This document shows, in pieces, positions 26,373-35,483 of a DNA stretch of 64,000 nucleotides (positions are counted from its first letter, which is position 1; every line of letters starts with the position of its first letter). The notes below the pieces were generated by a model. The model did no database searches. It saw only the letters and a program-made list of their open reading frames with translations, and was not told the DNA's origin. The DNA comes from G963674685 sp964591275 (GTDB lineage: Bacteria; Lernaellota; Lernaellaia; JACKCT01), in the NCBI GenBank assembly GCA_964591275.1, contig CAZQAE010000015.1, forward strand, positions 1-64,000, given 5' to 3'. The position numbers and the translations under genes were made by a program.

Positions 26373-26617
26373 GCGTGAAGGAGAACTCGAATGAAGCCGG
26401 GCAATCCCCTCCGTTCGCCGATTCTCCCTGGGAGATTATCGGAATCTCTTAGGTAGCTCTAATGCCTCACGCGATGTCAAATCTCAGTTGACAAGGGGGG
26501 TGCGCCGGGGTATTGTCTGAGAGTGGCCTAGGGATAATCCTCATTACTCCTCGCAACCACAACCTGATTGCTACCCTCCCTCTGAGAAGCCAGGAAATTA
26601 TGGCTTCTCCTTTTTTT
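26373..26617 (+). ncRNA. Structured RNA candidate (small RNA or menA leader)
   Basis: A 245-base non-coding stretch bounded by TATAAT upstream and a perfect intrinsic terminator downstream. Internal hairpins include CCGAT-tCTCC-ctg-GGAG-attATCGG, TGTCAA...TTGACA and a distant GGTAGC/GCTACC pair; the 5' and 3' parts can also pair loosely (AGGAG...AATGAAG with CCTCATT-a-CTCCT). This could be an independent small RNA with a rod-like fold, or a leader ending in a terminator 80 bases before menA. I cannot match it to T-box, cobalamin, 6S, RNase P, SRP or tmRNA signatures with confidence. Confidence 0.45.
26584..26617 (+). terminator. Intrinsic terminator
   Basis: GAGAAGCCA - eight-base loop - TGGCTTCTC followed by C and seven T. 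A nine-pair perfect stem with U tract, the clearest terminator in the window. Confidence 0.9.
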
Positions 26618-26696
26618 ATGCAAAATTTGCCAATGAAGCTTCGTCTTTGGAACATAGGGCTTTCATCATCTGGTGCAATTGTTTAGTGTTGCGCCG

Positions 26697-27668
26697 ATGG
26701 AAGATGTGAATCAAAATAGCAAGACGCCTGCAGGCGAAGCGCAAAGCAAAACCACCGGCCTGGCATACCGCTGGCTTCGCGCCGTCGGATTTTTTCGCGG
26801 CTTTCTTCTCGTCAGCCTGATCCCCGTGACCGCCGGTTCGGTCGCGGCGACGCATGGAAGCGGGCGACCTTTGGACTGGGGTCTGATGTTCGGCGCTCTT
26901 TTCGGCGCATGGTGCTACCATGCCGGCGCCAATCTTCTCAACGACTACTACGATCACCTTTCCGGCGCCGACGATATCAACGAAGTCCGTACCCCATTTT
27001 CCGGGGGCACCCGCGTCATTCAGGAAGGACTGCTTCCGGCCCGCTCTTTGCGTAATGCCGCGTGGATGGCCTACGGGCTGGGAAGCATCGTCATATGGAT
27101 TCTCGCTTCGCGTATCGGCCCCGGCATTTACCTGCTGGCCGCCGTGGGCGTCGTGTCGGGCATATCCTATAGCCTTCGTCCTGTGTGGCTGGCGTACCGG
27201 GGCCTCGGGGAGATCGTGCTGGGCCTGAATTTCGGACCGATCCTGACCGCATACGGCGCCTACGCGCAAGTCGGACATGTCCCCATTTCGGTCCTGTGGA
27301 TCGGAACGGCTCTTGGTTTATGGTCCGCGGCCATCATCACCGTCAACGAGATACCGGATTTCGTGGCCGACAAAGCCGCCGGGAAGCTGAACTTCGTGGC
27401 GCGCCACGGACGCAGCGCCGGTATCAGGCTTTGGGCGACGCTGTTATTTGTCGCCGTGATGGTCATTGTCGTCGGCGCCGGAGCGGGGGTTATCGGTCGC
27501 TCGGGCTTTTTCGCCGTCGCCTTTTTGCCGATCATCTATCTCAGAAGCCGCGCGCCGGAATCCTGGACTCAGGATTTGGACCGCGTGGTGGTCGCCTGCC
27601 GTTTTACAATCATCGGGCACGCGGTCCTATGGATATTACTGTTGCTTATGTTTATAACGGCTTCGTAG
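26697..27668 (+). CDS. menA: UbiA-family prenyltransferase, MenA-like
   Basis: About 323 residues with eight to nine membrane helices. The first Asp-rich motif is NDYYDHLSGAD and the second is NEIPDFVADKAAGK; these bind the Mg-diphosphate of the prenyl donor. Overall pattern (GTRVIQEGLL after the first motif) fits MenA, which attaches the isoprenoid tail to 1,4-dihydroxy-2-naphthoate in menaquinone synthesis. Cytochrome bd and other quinone users fit this. Start ATG 26697 is chosen over GTG 26673; neither has a strong ribosome site. The structured RNA and its terminator lie directly upstream. Confidence 0.85.
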   Translation: MEDVNQNSKTPAGEAQSKTTGLAYRWLRAVGFFRGFLLVSLIPVTAGSVAATHGSGRPLDWGLMFGALFGAWCYHAGANLLNDYYDHLSGADDINEVRTPFSGGTRVIQEGLLPARSLRNAAWMAYGLGSIVIWILASRIGPGIYLLAAVGVVSGISYSLRPVWLAYRGLGEIVLGLNFGPILTAYGAYAQVGHVPISVLWIGTALGLWSAAIITVNEIPDFVADKAAGKLNFVARHGRSAGIRLWATLLFVAVMVIVVGAGAGVIGRSGFFAVAFLPIIYLRSRAPESWTQDLDRVVVACRFTIIGHAVLWILLLLMFITAS

Positions 27669-27703
27669 CGACGGGGAAAAACAAAAAAACAAAGGTTTCC
27701 ATC

Positions 27704-28957
27704 GTGAAAAGTCCCAAGCGTCCGCGAATGAAAATCCCGAAGATTGTCCCTGACGGAGCGATGGAAAAAGTCGCCCTGGGAACGCTCTTGATGAGAGATC
27801 CGCTTTTGCTGGGCCTTTTGTGCATCTGGGTGCTCGCGACCAATTTTGCCTATTACGTCACGTTGGTCCCCTTTGGCCTCTTGCACCACATGCGCGATTC
27901 CGTCGGCATGTCCGAAGTGGCGATGAGGCTCCCTCTGATCGCGCTGACGCTGTCGGGGATCGTTGCGGCCTTGATCTCTGGCCTTGTTTTCGACCGGGTT
28001 AAAAACACGAAGATTCGATTCGCCGTCATCGCCGTCATCGCCGCCCTGCTGGCTTTTATTGCCAAATTCAGCTTCGCGCTTAAAAGTCATTTTACAATTC
28101 TGTTCGCTGTCCTGGGCTTTTTGCTCGGAGTGCAAATCGTTTTAATCCTCGGTGTATTCGCCACGAACGTCCCCAGCCGCTTCAAGGGAATTTTCGGCGG
28201 CGCCGCAGCGGGACTGGCCTATCTGATAGCGAATATGGCTGTAGCTTTCAGCAGCGGCCCGGCAGGTTTGGGCGGGGTCAACATGGGTCTGGCGGCGTCG
28301 TGCGCGGCGGCGATTTTCCTTTTCTCCGGCATTATTAAGGCGCCCTACGAAGAGCCGCCCGGCGTCCCGGACGGAACCCTATTGAAGGCCCTCGTGGCGA
28401 CCTTGCCGCTGGCTTTTCTGATAGCGGCGGACTCCTTCACCTTTTTGCCTCTGGGGCAAAGCGATTACGGTCCCAACCCTATCTTTTTCGGACCGGCGGC
28501 CTGGATGACCAACGGCATGTACCATCTCCTGTTTTCGGTAGTGTGCGGATTGTATTATTACCGGTGGGGAAGACACAAAGTCGTCGCGGTTGCCGCTTTG
28601 GCGCTTCTGGTCTCGGCCATTGCCCTGTATCTCAACCTCGACAAGGATATGACGAAAGTTATACATCCTCTGTATTCCATGTCCGTTGGCTGCTACACCG
28701 TTGCGCTTTTCGCCATGTTCGATGAGATCGTTCCGGCAAAGCGTCCCATGCTGGGCATCGCCCTTTGCATGATTTTGGCGGGGTGGATCGCCAATCCCTT
28801 TGGCGTCGGCCTTTCGCAGTGGGTGTCGTCGACATACGGCCTGCGCACATTGCATATCGTTGCCATCATCGCGGCGGCGCCCGTGTTTCTGGCGACGCTG
28901 GTGCCGATTGTGCTCGCGATGAAAGCTAAAAGATTGGATGTCGGCGCGACGGATTAA
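27704..28957 (+). CDS. MFS-like multi-pass permease
   Basis: 417 residues from GTG 27704, placed eight bases after AAAGG; longer in-frame starts lie inside menA and give no sensible protein. A basic N-terminal tail (KSPKRPRMKIPK) precedes about twelve membrane helices with a short central cytoplasmic segment (IKAPYEEPPGVPDG), the two-halves layout of the major facilitator superfamily; a loop DRVKNTKIR after the third helix resembles the MFS A-motif position. Substrate unknown. Sits 35 bases after menA, so probably co-transcribed. Confidence 0.75.
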   Translation: MKSPKRPRMKIPKIVPDGAMEKVALGTLLMRDPLLLGLLCIWVLATNFAYYVTLVPFGLLHHMRDSVGMSEVAMRLPLIALTLSGIVAALISGLVFDRVKNTKIRFAVIAVIAALLAFIAKFSFALKSHFTILFAVLGFLLGVQIVLILGVFATNVPSRFKGIFGGAAAGLAYLIANMAVAFSSGPAGLGGVNMGLAASCAAAIFLFSGIIKAPYEEPPGVPDGTLLKALVATLPLAFLIAADSFTFLPLGQSDYGPNPIFFGPAAWMTNGMYHLLFSVVCGLYYYRWGRHKVVAVAALALLVSAIALYLNLDKDMTKVIHPLYSMSVGCYTVALFAMFDEIVPAKRPMLGIALCMILAGWIANPFGVGLSQWVSSTYGLRTLHIVAIIAAAPVFLATLVPIVLAMKAKRLDVGATD

Positions 28958-28994
28958 AAAGCTTTAGTCCTTGGCGAACGAGACACGCGCGCAT

Positions 28995-29978
28995 TCAATA
29001 CTTATAGGGCTTTCTCGGACGGGGCGCCGGGTGTTTGTCTTTCGGCTCGCCTTCGGGGCGTGTTTTCCAGCGGCGGTGCATCCAGACCCATTGATCGGGG
29101 TGCAGCCGGATGTGATCGCAAAGCGATTCGTTCATCATTTCCGTATATTTTTGTATATCGGCTTTCATGTCGCCGCTCTGGGGCCTTATGAGGGGAGGGT
29201 GAATGTGCACGACGAATTTGCCGTCAGGCCTGCGGTAATTGAAGCAGGGGTGAATGTCTTTTTGCGCCATCAGGGCCAGGTATGCGACGCCGGAAGGCGT
29301 TTTGGCCGGGACACCGAAAAAGTTGGCGAACACGCTGCGCACTCTGGTGTCCTGATCAATCAGCAGGCCCAGGAGTTCGTTTTTGGCAAAGACGTTGGCG
29401 ATATCCGCCACCAGTTCATCCCCACCACGAGTCATGGGCACGTAGCCATTTTTCAGTCGATGATCGTTTAGCAGCTTGTCCAGCCGAGGGTCGTAAAGGT
29501 TGCGCACGACGGTGTTGCACTTAAATCCGCACTTGCTGACCGTGGCCACCATCAGCTCCCAGTTGCCGATATGCCCGGTAAAGGCCATGGCGCCGGTCCC
29601 CTCGTTTTTCACCGCATTCTCAAAATGCTCGATGCCTATCACCTCAATGTAGGAGTCGGCGCGGCCCAGGGTGGCGAAGATGTCGTCGAAGTGAAAGATT
29701 TCAAAAAATCCGCGCCCCAGGCTCCGAAGGGATTCTTTGCCGATGGCCAGAAGTTCCTTATCCGACTTTTCCGGAAAGGCAAGCTTTAAATGGACCATCG
29801 CGCAATTGCGCTCGTAGGGCAAAAGATGCCAGGCCGCGCCGCCAATGGCCGCGCCGATTTTCAGGCCGATGTTCAGCGGGATGCTTTTGGCGATAAACAT
29901 CGTGGCTCTTGCGGCATAAAAAATGATGTTGTTTTTCACCTTTTGCAGCGACTTGGACTTCTTTGCTTTTTTCCCCAT
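28995..29978 (-). CDS. LpxL/HtrB-like lipid acyltransferase
   Basis: 327 residues, one N-terminal membrane segment. The catalytic HX4E dyad is His136-I-G-N-W-Glu141, followed by a GLLIDQDTR block and the C-terminal HPDQWVWMHRRWK motif that marks the LpxL/LpxM superfamily. These enzymes add secondary acyl chains to lipid A or make related lipids at the inner membrane. A GGGAGA box precedes the ATG. The C-terminal tail is Pro/Lys-rich (KHPAPRPRKPYKY). A paralogue lies at 42667-43692. Confidence 0.9.
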   Translation of the reverse strand: MGKKAKKSKSLQKVKNNIIFYAARATMFIAKSIPLNIGLKIGAAIGGAAWHLLPYERNCAMVHLKLAFPEKSDKELLAIGKESLRSLGRGFFEIFHFDDIFATLGRADSYIEVIGIEHFENAVKNEGTGAMAFTGHIGNWELMVATVSKCGFKCNTVVRNLYDPRLDKLLNDHRLKNGYVPMTRGGDELVADIANVFAKNELLGLLIDQDTRVRSVFANFFGVPAKTPSGVAYLALMAQKDIHPCFNYRRPDGKFVVHIHPPLIRPQSGDMKADIQKYTEMMNESLCDHIRLHPDQWVWMHRRWKTRPEGEPKDKHPAPRPRKPYKY

Positions 29979-30194
29979 GGGTCTCCCAATTTTTCTTTAG
30001 TTCTTAATGAAGCTTTTTTCTTCCGCGCTTCTGGCGCTCTCCATTACGCAGAATAGGGATGATCCGGCAGATTCGCAATATCACAAATGATACGGCCTGC
30101 CCACAAAAAGAGCATTTCGAGGAGAAAAACGCCGCTCAAAACCGCTATCTATGAGAAGAGATTGTGTGCAAGCGCAGAAGCGGATTACAAGCAA

Positions 30195-31472
30195 CTAACG
30201 AACGCAGCTCACCCGAAGATCAAGTGCTTCATCCACGTTCACGATCTCACCGGAACTAAATTCGAGGGCCCATATTTTGCCGGGAAGGTCTGAAACACCA
30301 GACAATGACCAATACCAATCCTTGTAGCCCGACATTTCTTGAGGCCAGTATCGCCCTCCCGAACCCGGACCCTCCTGAAACGGGCATCCGTCACATGCGG
30401 AGTCTCGGCAATTTCCAAGTTGCAGACATTCATCGGTCACGCCGCATTCGCCACCCGTCTCTGCGGCGGGACATCCACGCACAAGGCTGCGCAATTCCGA
30501 AATCGTGGGAAGCCGCCAATTAGAATAACCGTCCCAATCCAGAATTTGACAGTAAAGCTGAGCGTCCGAGTGATTATATGATTCCGTTCCGACTGATAAA
30601 CCGGTCATCCATGTAAATCCCGATTCTGAATCGATCCAACGGTCAATGGGGCACCCCCTGACAGCATTAGTCGTATTTGCGTAGCAATACCTGTCAACGG
30701 GATTAAACTCCCACCAACTCCCATTAAACCGGGCCGCAAAAACATCCCACTGCGTCGCGGAAGTGCCGACGGGCATGTGAAACTCCCGGTAAGTATCTGA
30801 CGTCGTCGCCACCACTTTTAAATTCGCAGAATTGGACATCTGATAACAGGGGGGATTGCAACTCATATGGTTCGAATAATCATGAACAAGGATATGATAA
30901 TCGAGATCGATCATCGGCTCCCAAATCATAATGGTTTCCGGTCCATAGCTCGACGTATCGTCCAGCGTCAAAGCGAATTGGTTATAACAGCCATGTCCGA
31001 TGCCTACGTCGGGATAAAAAAGGTGAAATGGATTTTGATCTTCGCAACCATCGTGAGGCGCCCACATGTGGAGATCGAGATCAGAAGGAGAAGCTCCCCA
31101 TGTCAGATCGATACGCATGACGCCCGGAGGCACTGAGGCCGTACTCGTCGTGGTCGACGTTGATGTCGTGGTCGTCGTAGTTGATGTTGTAGCAGGTGTA
31201 GTACTGGTGGTTGTGGTGGGAGGAATGGAATCGTCGTCGTCCACATCGTCGTCGTCCACATCGTCGTCCACATCGTCATCGTCCACATCATCATCAACGT
31301 CGTCATCGTTCACATCATCATCAACGTCGTCATCGTTCACATCATCATTCACATCGTCGTTAGCGTTGTCATCGCTCTGCTCTGATTTTGTCGAAGGGGC
31401 ATCACCGCACGCCGTGACAAATCCCAGCGAAATAATGAAAACTGAAATTAACACCCATTTCCAAATTTTCAT
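30195..31472 (-). CDS. Asp/Thr-linker lipoprotein with DUF2135-like and DUF1566 domains
   Basis: 425 residues; GGAGGA fits ATG 31472 (not 31484). Lipoprotein signal ends at FVTA-Cys. Then come about 55 residues of D-D-V/N-D-D-D repeats, a 30-residue Thr/Ser tract, a DUF2135-like domain (IDLTWG..PSDLDLHMWAPH, closely like the gene at 3973-4893), and a C-terminal DUF1566-type domain (DSESGFTWM, YCQILDWDGYSNWRLPTISEL, RVSCVR). DUF1566 domains are C-type-lectin-like and usually extracellular. Disulfide-rich, surface-exposed and modular, suggesting binding to a substrate or partner. It converges on the acyltransferase gene. Confidence 0.88.
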   Translation of the reverse strand: MKIWKWVLISVFIISLGFVTACGDAPSTKSEQSDDNANDDVNDDVNDDDVDDDVNDDDVDDDVDDDDVDDDVDDDDVDDDDSIPPTTTTSTTPATTSTTTTTTSTSTTTSTASVPPGVMRIDLTWGASPSDLDLHMWAPHDGCEDQNPFHLFYPDVGIGHGCYNQFALTLDDTSSYGPETIMIWEPMIDLDYHILVHDYSNHMSCNPPCYQMSNSANLKVVATTSDTYREFHMPVGTSATQWDVFAARFNGSWWEFNPVDRYCYANTTNAVRGCPIDRWIDSESGFTWMTGLSVGTESYNHSDAQLYCQILDWDGYSNWRLPTISELRSLVRGCPAAETGGECGVTDECLQLGNCRDSACDGCPFQEGPGSGGRYWPQEMSGYKDWYWSLSGVSDLPGKIWALEFSSGEIVNVDEALDLRVSCVR

Positions 31473-31877
31473 GGATTCCTCCATTTATAATCTTATGCAT
31501 TATACCAGGATTATTTGGCGAAGGGAAACGCCTGGTGAGCCGCTTTTCTTTTGGGAGCGTATCAGGGCACAAGGGCCGGGGCCTGATAACGGTCGCCGTC
31601 AAACGTAACGTGAGCATTGTCGCGAAATGCGATGCCCTTTCTTGCTATTGGCTGTTTGTCCTTTTAATATCTCTTCTGCAGGTGTCGGCTCAAAAGTGAA
31701 GCGGTCGGCGGCAAGTCCGAAACCGTTCAAAATGTGCGACACTCAATGGAAATTTCCCGTCTTGCGGCCAGGAGGCTTTAAGCCGGGAGAAAAGTGCGCC
31801 GGATTAGAAAAAAAAGGATTATATTAATTCAAAATTCGCCGGAATTTGAACCGGCCATGCGGCGCGAGGGGTTCTTG

Positions 31878-34370
31878 ATGAAAATAACGATACGGTCGTC
31901 TCGTCCATCCGCCGTCGCGATTGTTTGTTTCGCCGCGTTTATCTTGGCGGCTTCTCAAGGCCTCGCCGCTTCTGTGATCTATTATGAAAGCCCTGACGAC
32001 GCCGGGGTCGGCGTCATGGAAGCCAACATGCTTCTGAATCTGGTTGGGCATTTCGACGCATCCATCACGCAGCGAAATATCCGCGACTATCAAGCCGGGG
32101 ATCTGGCACATTTCGATCAGGGATATTTCATTGGCACGGGCAACGGCGATTCCATCCCCGCCGCTTTCTTCGACGACCTGGTTATCGGCGCGCGTCCCTT
32201 TATGTGGATCGGCGCGAACTTTGATCGCCTGACGACTTACGTGGGCGGTAGCGGGCCCTTCGGTTTTGAGTTGCTCAACTGGACATCAGGCGACGGATTC
32301 GATCTTGTCCGCTACAAGGGGCTGTCGATCCCGCGCATTTCCGACCTGTCTTTTTATGAAACGGCCATCACCGGCGCGCCGACCGTGCACGCCCTGATCG
32401 CCTCAACAACTGGAGATGACACATTCCCCTATTTCCTTTGTGGCCAAAACCTTTGCTATCTGGCCGACGATCCGATGTACTTTTACGGGACCGACGACCG
32501 TCCCTATGTCCTCGCCGATCTTTTGCATATCTTCAACAATACCGGCATCGGTGAGGTGAAGCAGGCCATGGTGCGTTTCGAGGATGTGGCGCCCGTCGTC
32601 AATGATTCGGTCGTCTTGCAAACATTCGCGCAGACTTTCGCGGACCGGAATATTCCCTTTTCCGTGGGCGTCATTTCCATTTATAAGGACCCCCTGGGGC
32701 AATATTTCCCCCCGGATTCGGAATTTCATTTTTCCGACGACCCGGCCTTCGTTGCATTTCTGAACAATATGCAAACCCAGGGCGGCACTCTCATCATGCA
32801 CGGCGTCACGCACCAGCACGACAACGGCATTACGGGCAGCGATTGGGAGTTCGTGCAGGACTACTGGGCCGCCCCGCTGCCCTATGATTCAGAGGAATGG
32901 GTCCGAAACAAAGTGGAAACGGGCTTCGATGAATTTAACGGCCAGGGCTGGAGCCCCTGGATATGGGAAACGCCGCATTACGCCGCCTCCCACGGCGACT
33001 ACCTGATCATTTCAGATTATTTCGATGTATGTTTTGAGTTTCCGTTGGTATTTCCGGTGCGGGTTGACGCGGCGCCGATCTTTGTCACGGACCTTTCGCC
33101 CACAAGCCAGATCGTCCCCTTTTTCACGGCCACGGGTTCGTCGAACATGGCCATTTTGCCCATGACCCTGGGTTACATCGACAACAGCACGCCCACGCAA
33201 ACACCCGAGGCCCTTCTGGAAATGGCTGATCACCTAGCCATCGTTCGCGACGGCGTGGCATCGTTTTTCTTCCACCATCTTGAAGTCTCTGTTGAGGACG
33301 TGATGACCATCGTGAACGGTCTTGAGGACAGGGGTTATGTCTTCGTCGGACCGGAGGCCTTCATCGACGCGCCGACCACAACCACCACGACTTCGACAAC
33401 GACCACCAGCACTACCACGACGAGCACAACAACAACTTTGCCGCCGACAACAACTTCAACAACGACAACAGTTGCTCCGCCTACGACAACATCTACCAGC
33501 GTCACTCCGACGACGACCAGCACGACGACGACGACTACAACGACAATTACGACACCGACAACGACGAGCAGCACGACGACGAGCAGCACGACGACGACGA
33601 CCGGCGTCGAGCCGACGGATCCCGTTGTGACCGTCACCTCTCCTGATTGCATCGAACCTGGAGAACCGGCACATCTCACAGTGCGCGTGGATTACTTCGT
33701 CCCGGACGATCAGGCCCTCATTGCGGTGCAGTTCCAACTGGGCTGGAGTTGGACATTAATTCAGGCCTATCTTCCTCCGACCGGCAGTATCCCCGGCGCA
33801 TGGAGCGCCAATAATCCCCATAGCGACATCGTCAACTGGGTTTTCAACGCGACGAGCGAGTTCGGCGGCGGCACAGTGAACGGCGAGACGGTCACCTTCG
33901 AGTTGGACGTCCTGGTCGGGACCGATGTCGGCGACACGAACGTTCTTGTCGCCTTATACGGAGACGAGAACGGGGCACCGCCTTACGATTGGGGCCCCAT
34001 TACATTCAACTTCGACCTGTGCATCCCGACGACAACGACCTCCACGACTTCAACGACAACAACAACTTCAACAACAACGACTCAGCCGCCTACAACAACC
34101 ACAATCGGGACAACGACAACAACGATTTTCGCGGACGACGACGTTGACGACGACGCGGACGATGATCTGAATGACGATATGGACGACGACGTTGACGATG
34201 ACGCAGACGATGACGCAGACGATGACGCGGATGATGATCTAAACGACGATTTTGATGACGATGCTGATGATGATTTTGCTGATGATGACTCAGATGATGA
34301 CAGCTCAACAATCCCGGATGATGTTGAAGGCGACGATGACGATGATTCAGGACCTTGTTGCGGCGGGTGA
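31878..34370 (+). CDS. Secreted DUF2334 protein with cohesin-like domain and Asp-rich tail
   Basis: 830 residues from ATG 31878 (GAGGGG seven bases upstream); the upstream GTG at 31794 adds a non-signal stretch. Order: signal peptide (cleavage after GLAA), an N-terminal region of about 230 residues, a DUF2334/polysaccharide-deacetylase-like fold (VRFEDVAP, DRNIPFSVGVI, GGTLIMHGVTHQ), a 75-residue Thr/Ser tract, a cohesin-like beta-sandwich (about residues 580-720), a second Thr tract and an Asp-rich tail of about 65 residues ending CCGG. Asp in FEDVAP and His in MHGVTH sit where deacetylases bind metal. The cohesin module suggests protein-protein assembly at the surface. No dockerin partner is seen here. 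Confidence 0.85.
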   Translation: MKITIRSSRPSAVAIVCFAAFILAASQGLAASVIYYESPDDAGVGVMEANMLLNLVGHFDASITQRNIRDYQAGDLAHFDQGYFIGTGNGDSIPAAFFDDLVIGARPFMWIGANFDRLTTYVGGSGPFGFELLNWTSGDGFDLVRYKGLSIPRISDLSFYETAITGAPTVHALIASTTGDDTFPYFLCGQNLCYLADDPMYFYGTDDRPYVLADLLHIFNNTGIGEVKQAMVRFEDVAPVVNDSVVLQTFAQTFADRNIPFSVGVISIYKDPLGQYFPPDSEFHFSDDPAFVAFLNNMQTQGGTLIMHGVTHQHDNGITGSDWEFVQDYWAAPLPYDSEEWVRNKVETGFDEFNGQGWSPWIWETPHYAASHGDYLIISDYFDVCFEFPLVFPVRVDAAPIFVTDLSPTSQIVPFFTATGSSNMAILPMTLGYIDNSTPTQTPEALLEMADHLAIVRDGVASFFFHHLEVSVEDVMTIVNGLEDRGYVFVGPEAFIDAPTTTTTTSTTTTSTTTTSTTTTLPPTTTSTTTTVAPPTTTSTSVTPTTTSTTTTTTTTITTPTTTSSTTTSSTTTTTGVEPTDPVVTVTSPDCIEPGEPAHLTVRVDYFVPDDQALIAVQFQLGWSWTLIQAYLPPTGSIPGAWSANNPHSDIVNWVFNATSEFGGGTVNGETVTFELDVLVGTDVGDTNVLVALYGDENGAPPYDWGPITFNFDLCIPTTTTSTTSTTTTTSTTTTQPPTTTTIGTTTTTIFADDDVDDDADDDLNDDMDDDVDDDADDDADDDADDDLNDDFDDDADDDFADDDSDDDSSTIPDDVEGDDDDDSGPCCGG

Positions 34371-34388
34371 TGCTACATCCGCTTCGAT

Positions 34389-35300
34389 TTATTCCTCCAG
34401 AATCTCTTCTGAGCCGAACTGCTCAATTTTAAGATGCGGGTAGATGTCGTTTAGTTCCTTGATGAAAATATCGGCAATAACCTGGTGGCCAAATTCCGTG
34501 GCGTGGAGAAAATCGAGTCTGATCACGTCGAAAAACCCAATCTTTACTCCATCGTAGAAAACCCGCCCGCCCAGCAGCGCGTCCATATAATAATCAAAAT
34601 CGATCAACCGAGCGCCGGGGCGTTTGTCAATCTCTTCCTGCATAATCTCCAGCACCCTGTCTTTGTCGCCAAAAAACCCGGCCATGTTCATGAGCATTTT
34701 GGGGATGTTGCCGCCAATGAAGGTTTCCCCTTCTTCCAGGCCGGTTTCGCCATAGATGTTGTCCAGGTAATCTGAAAATTTCCCCCGGATGACTTCCTCG
34801 GAAGAAGTAAATGACAACGACCAGAAAAATGCGTCTATTGCCAGAGAAATCGTCGTATCGGCAGTGATCCTGTCGGATTCGTCATCCCAGTAGATCCAAA
34901 ACTCCGGCTCGTAATCAACGCACTGCCCCAAATTTATCCATGCCCGCTCAATAGCTTTGGCATAGTAAAATTCGGCGGTTTGCTCCATCCCAAAGGGCGG
35001 AGAACCGGAAGTCGGGTTGCTGTAGCTTGCGCCGGCGATGAAGACCTTTTTGAACAGATTCATTTCCACATCCGTCAGGTCATCGCAGGAAAAGGGTCCA
35101 TCGTCATCGGAATCGTCGTTTAGGTCATCATCTGCGTCATCGTCATCAGACGCGTTGTCGTCATCATCGTCGCTGGTATCGTCGTCTTCGGTTGCGTTGC
35201 CGGAATCATCATCATCGTCTTCGCCTGATGAACAGGATAAGAACAGGGAGGAGAAAAGAAGCAACACGATGCTTATTGCGAAAAAAGTTTTTGCGCTCAT
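34389..35300 (-). CDS. Asp-rich lipoprotein, SGNH-hydrolase-like
   Basis: 303 residues from ATG 35300 (GGGGAG upstream). Lipoprotein signal ends LFLS-Cys, then about 50 residues of Asp-rich spacer. The folded part begins KVFIAGASYSN, compatible with a GDSL/SGNH first block, has GGNIPKML in the middle and ends with DFLHATEFGHQVIADIF, which matches the last SGNH block with a catalytic-type D-x-x-H. I do not see a clean Gly-Asp-Ser-Leu, and the nucleophile Ser would be in GASYS, so activity is uncertain. Possible esterase or lipase-like surface enzyme. Converges on the DUF2334-cohesin gene. Confidence 0.75.
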   Translation of the reverse strand: MSAKTFFAISIVLLLFSSLFLSCSSGEDDDDDSGNATEDDDTSDDDDDNASDDDDADDDLNDDSDDDGPFSCDDLTDVEMNLFKKVFIAGASYSNPTSGSPPFGMEQTAEFYYAKAIERAWINLGQCVDYEPEFWIYWDDESDRITADTTISLAIDAFFWSLSFTSSEEVIRGKFSDYLDNIYGETGLEEGETFIGGNIPKMLMNMAGFFGDKDRVLEIMQEEIDKRPGARLIDFDYYMDALLGGRVFYDGVKIGFFDVIRLDFLHATEFGHQVIADIFIKELNDIYPHLKIEQFGSEEILEE

Positions 35301-35483
35301 GAAGCTCCCCAATATGAGTGATTCTCATTTTAATCCAAAAACGACCCTTAAAAACAGTAGCCAAGCCACAAGGGAAAAGCAAATTACCAGAGACCGACAG
35401 GATCATGAAGATATAGTGTCCCAGGTGTTTTGCAACCAGGTCATCCGGCATCTATCAAAACATTATTCTTGGCCTGTACGGTT

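Noticed and set aside
26373..26617. 6S RNA, T-box or cobalamin riboswitch
   Set aside because: A rod-like fold is possible but no defining conserved block of any of these families is visible.
27185..27703. Long N-terminal extension of the permease frame inside menA
   Set aside because: Arg/Gly-rich shadow of menA; GTG 27704 with AAAGG gives a sensible protein.
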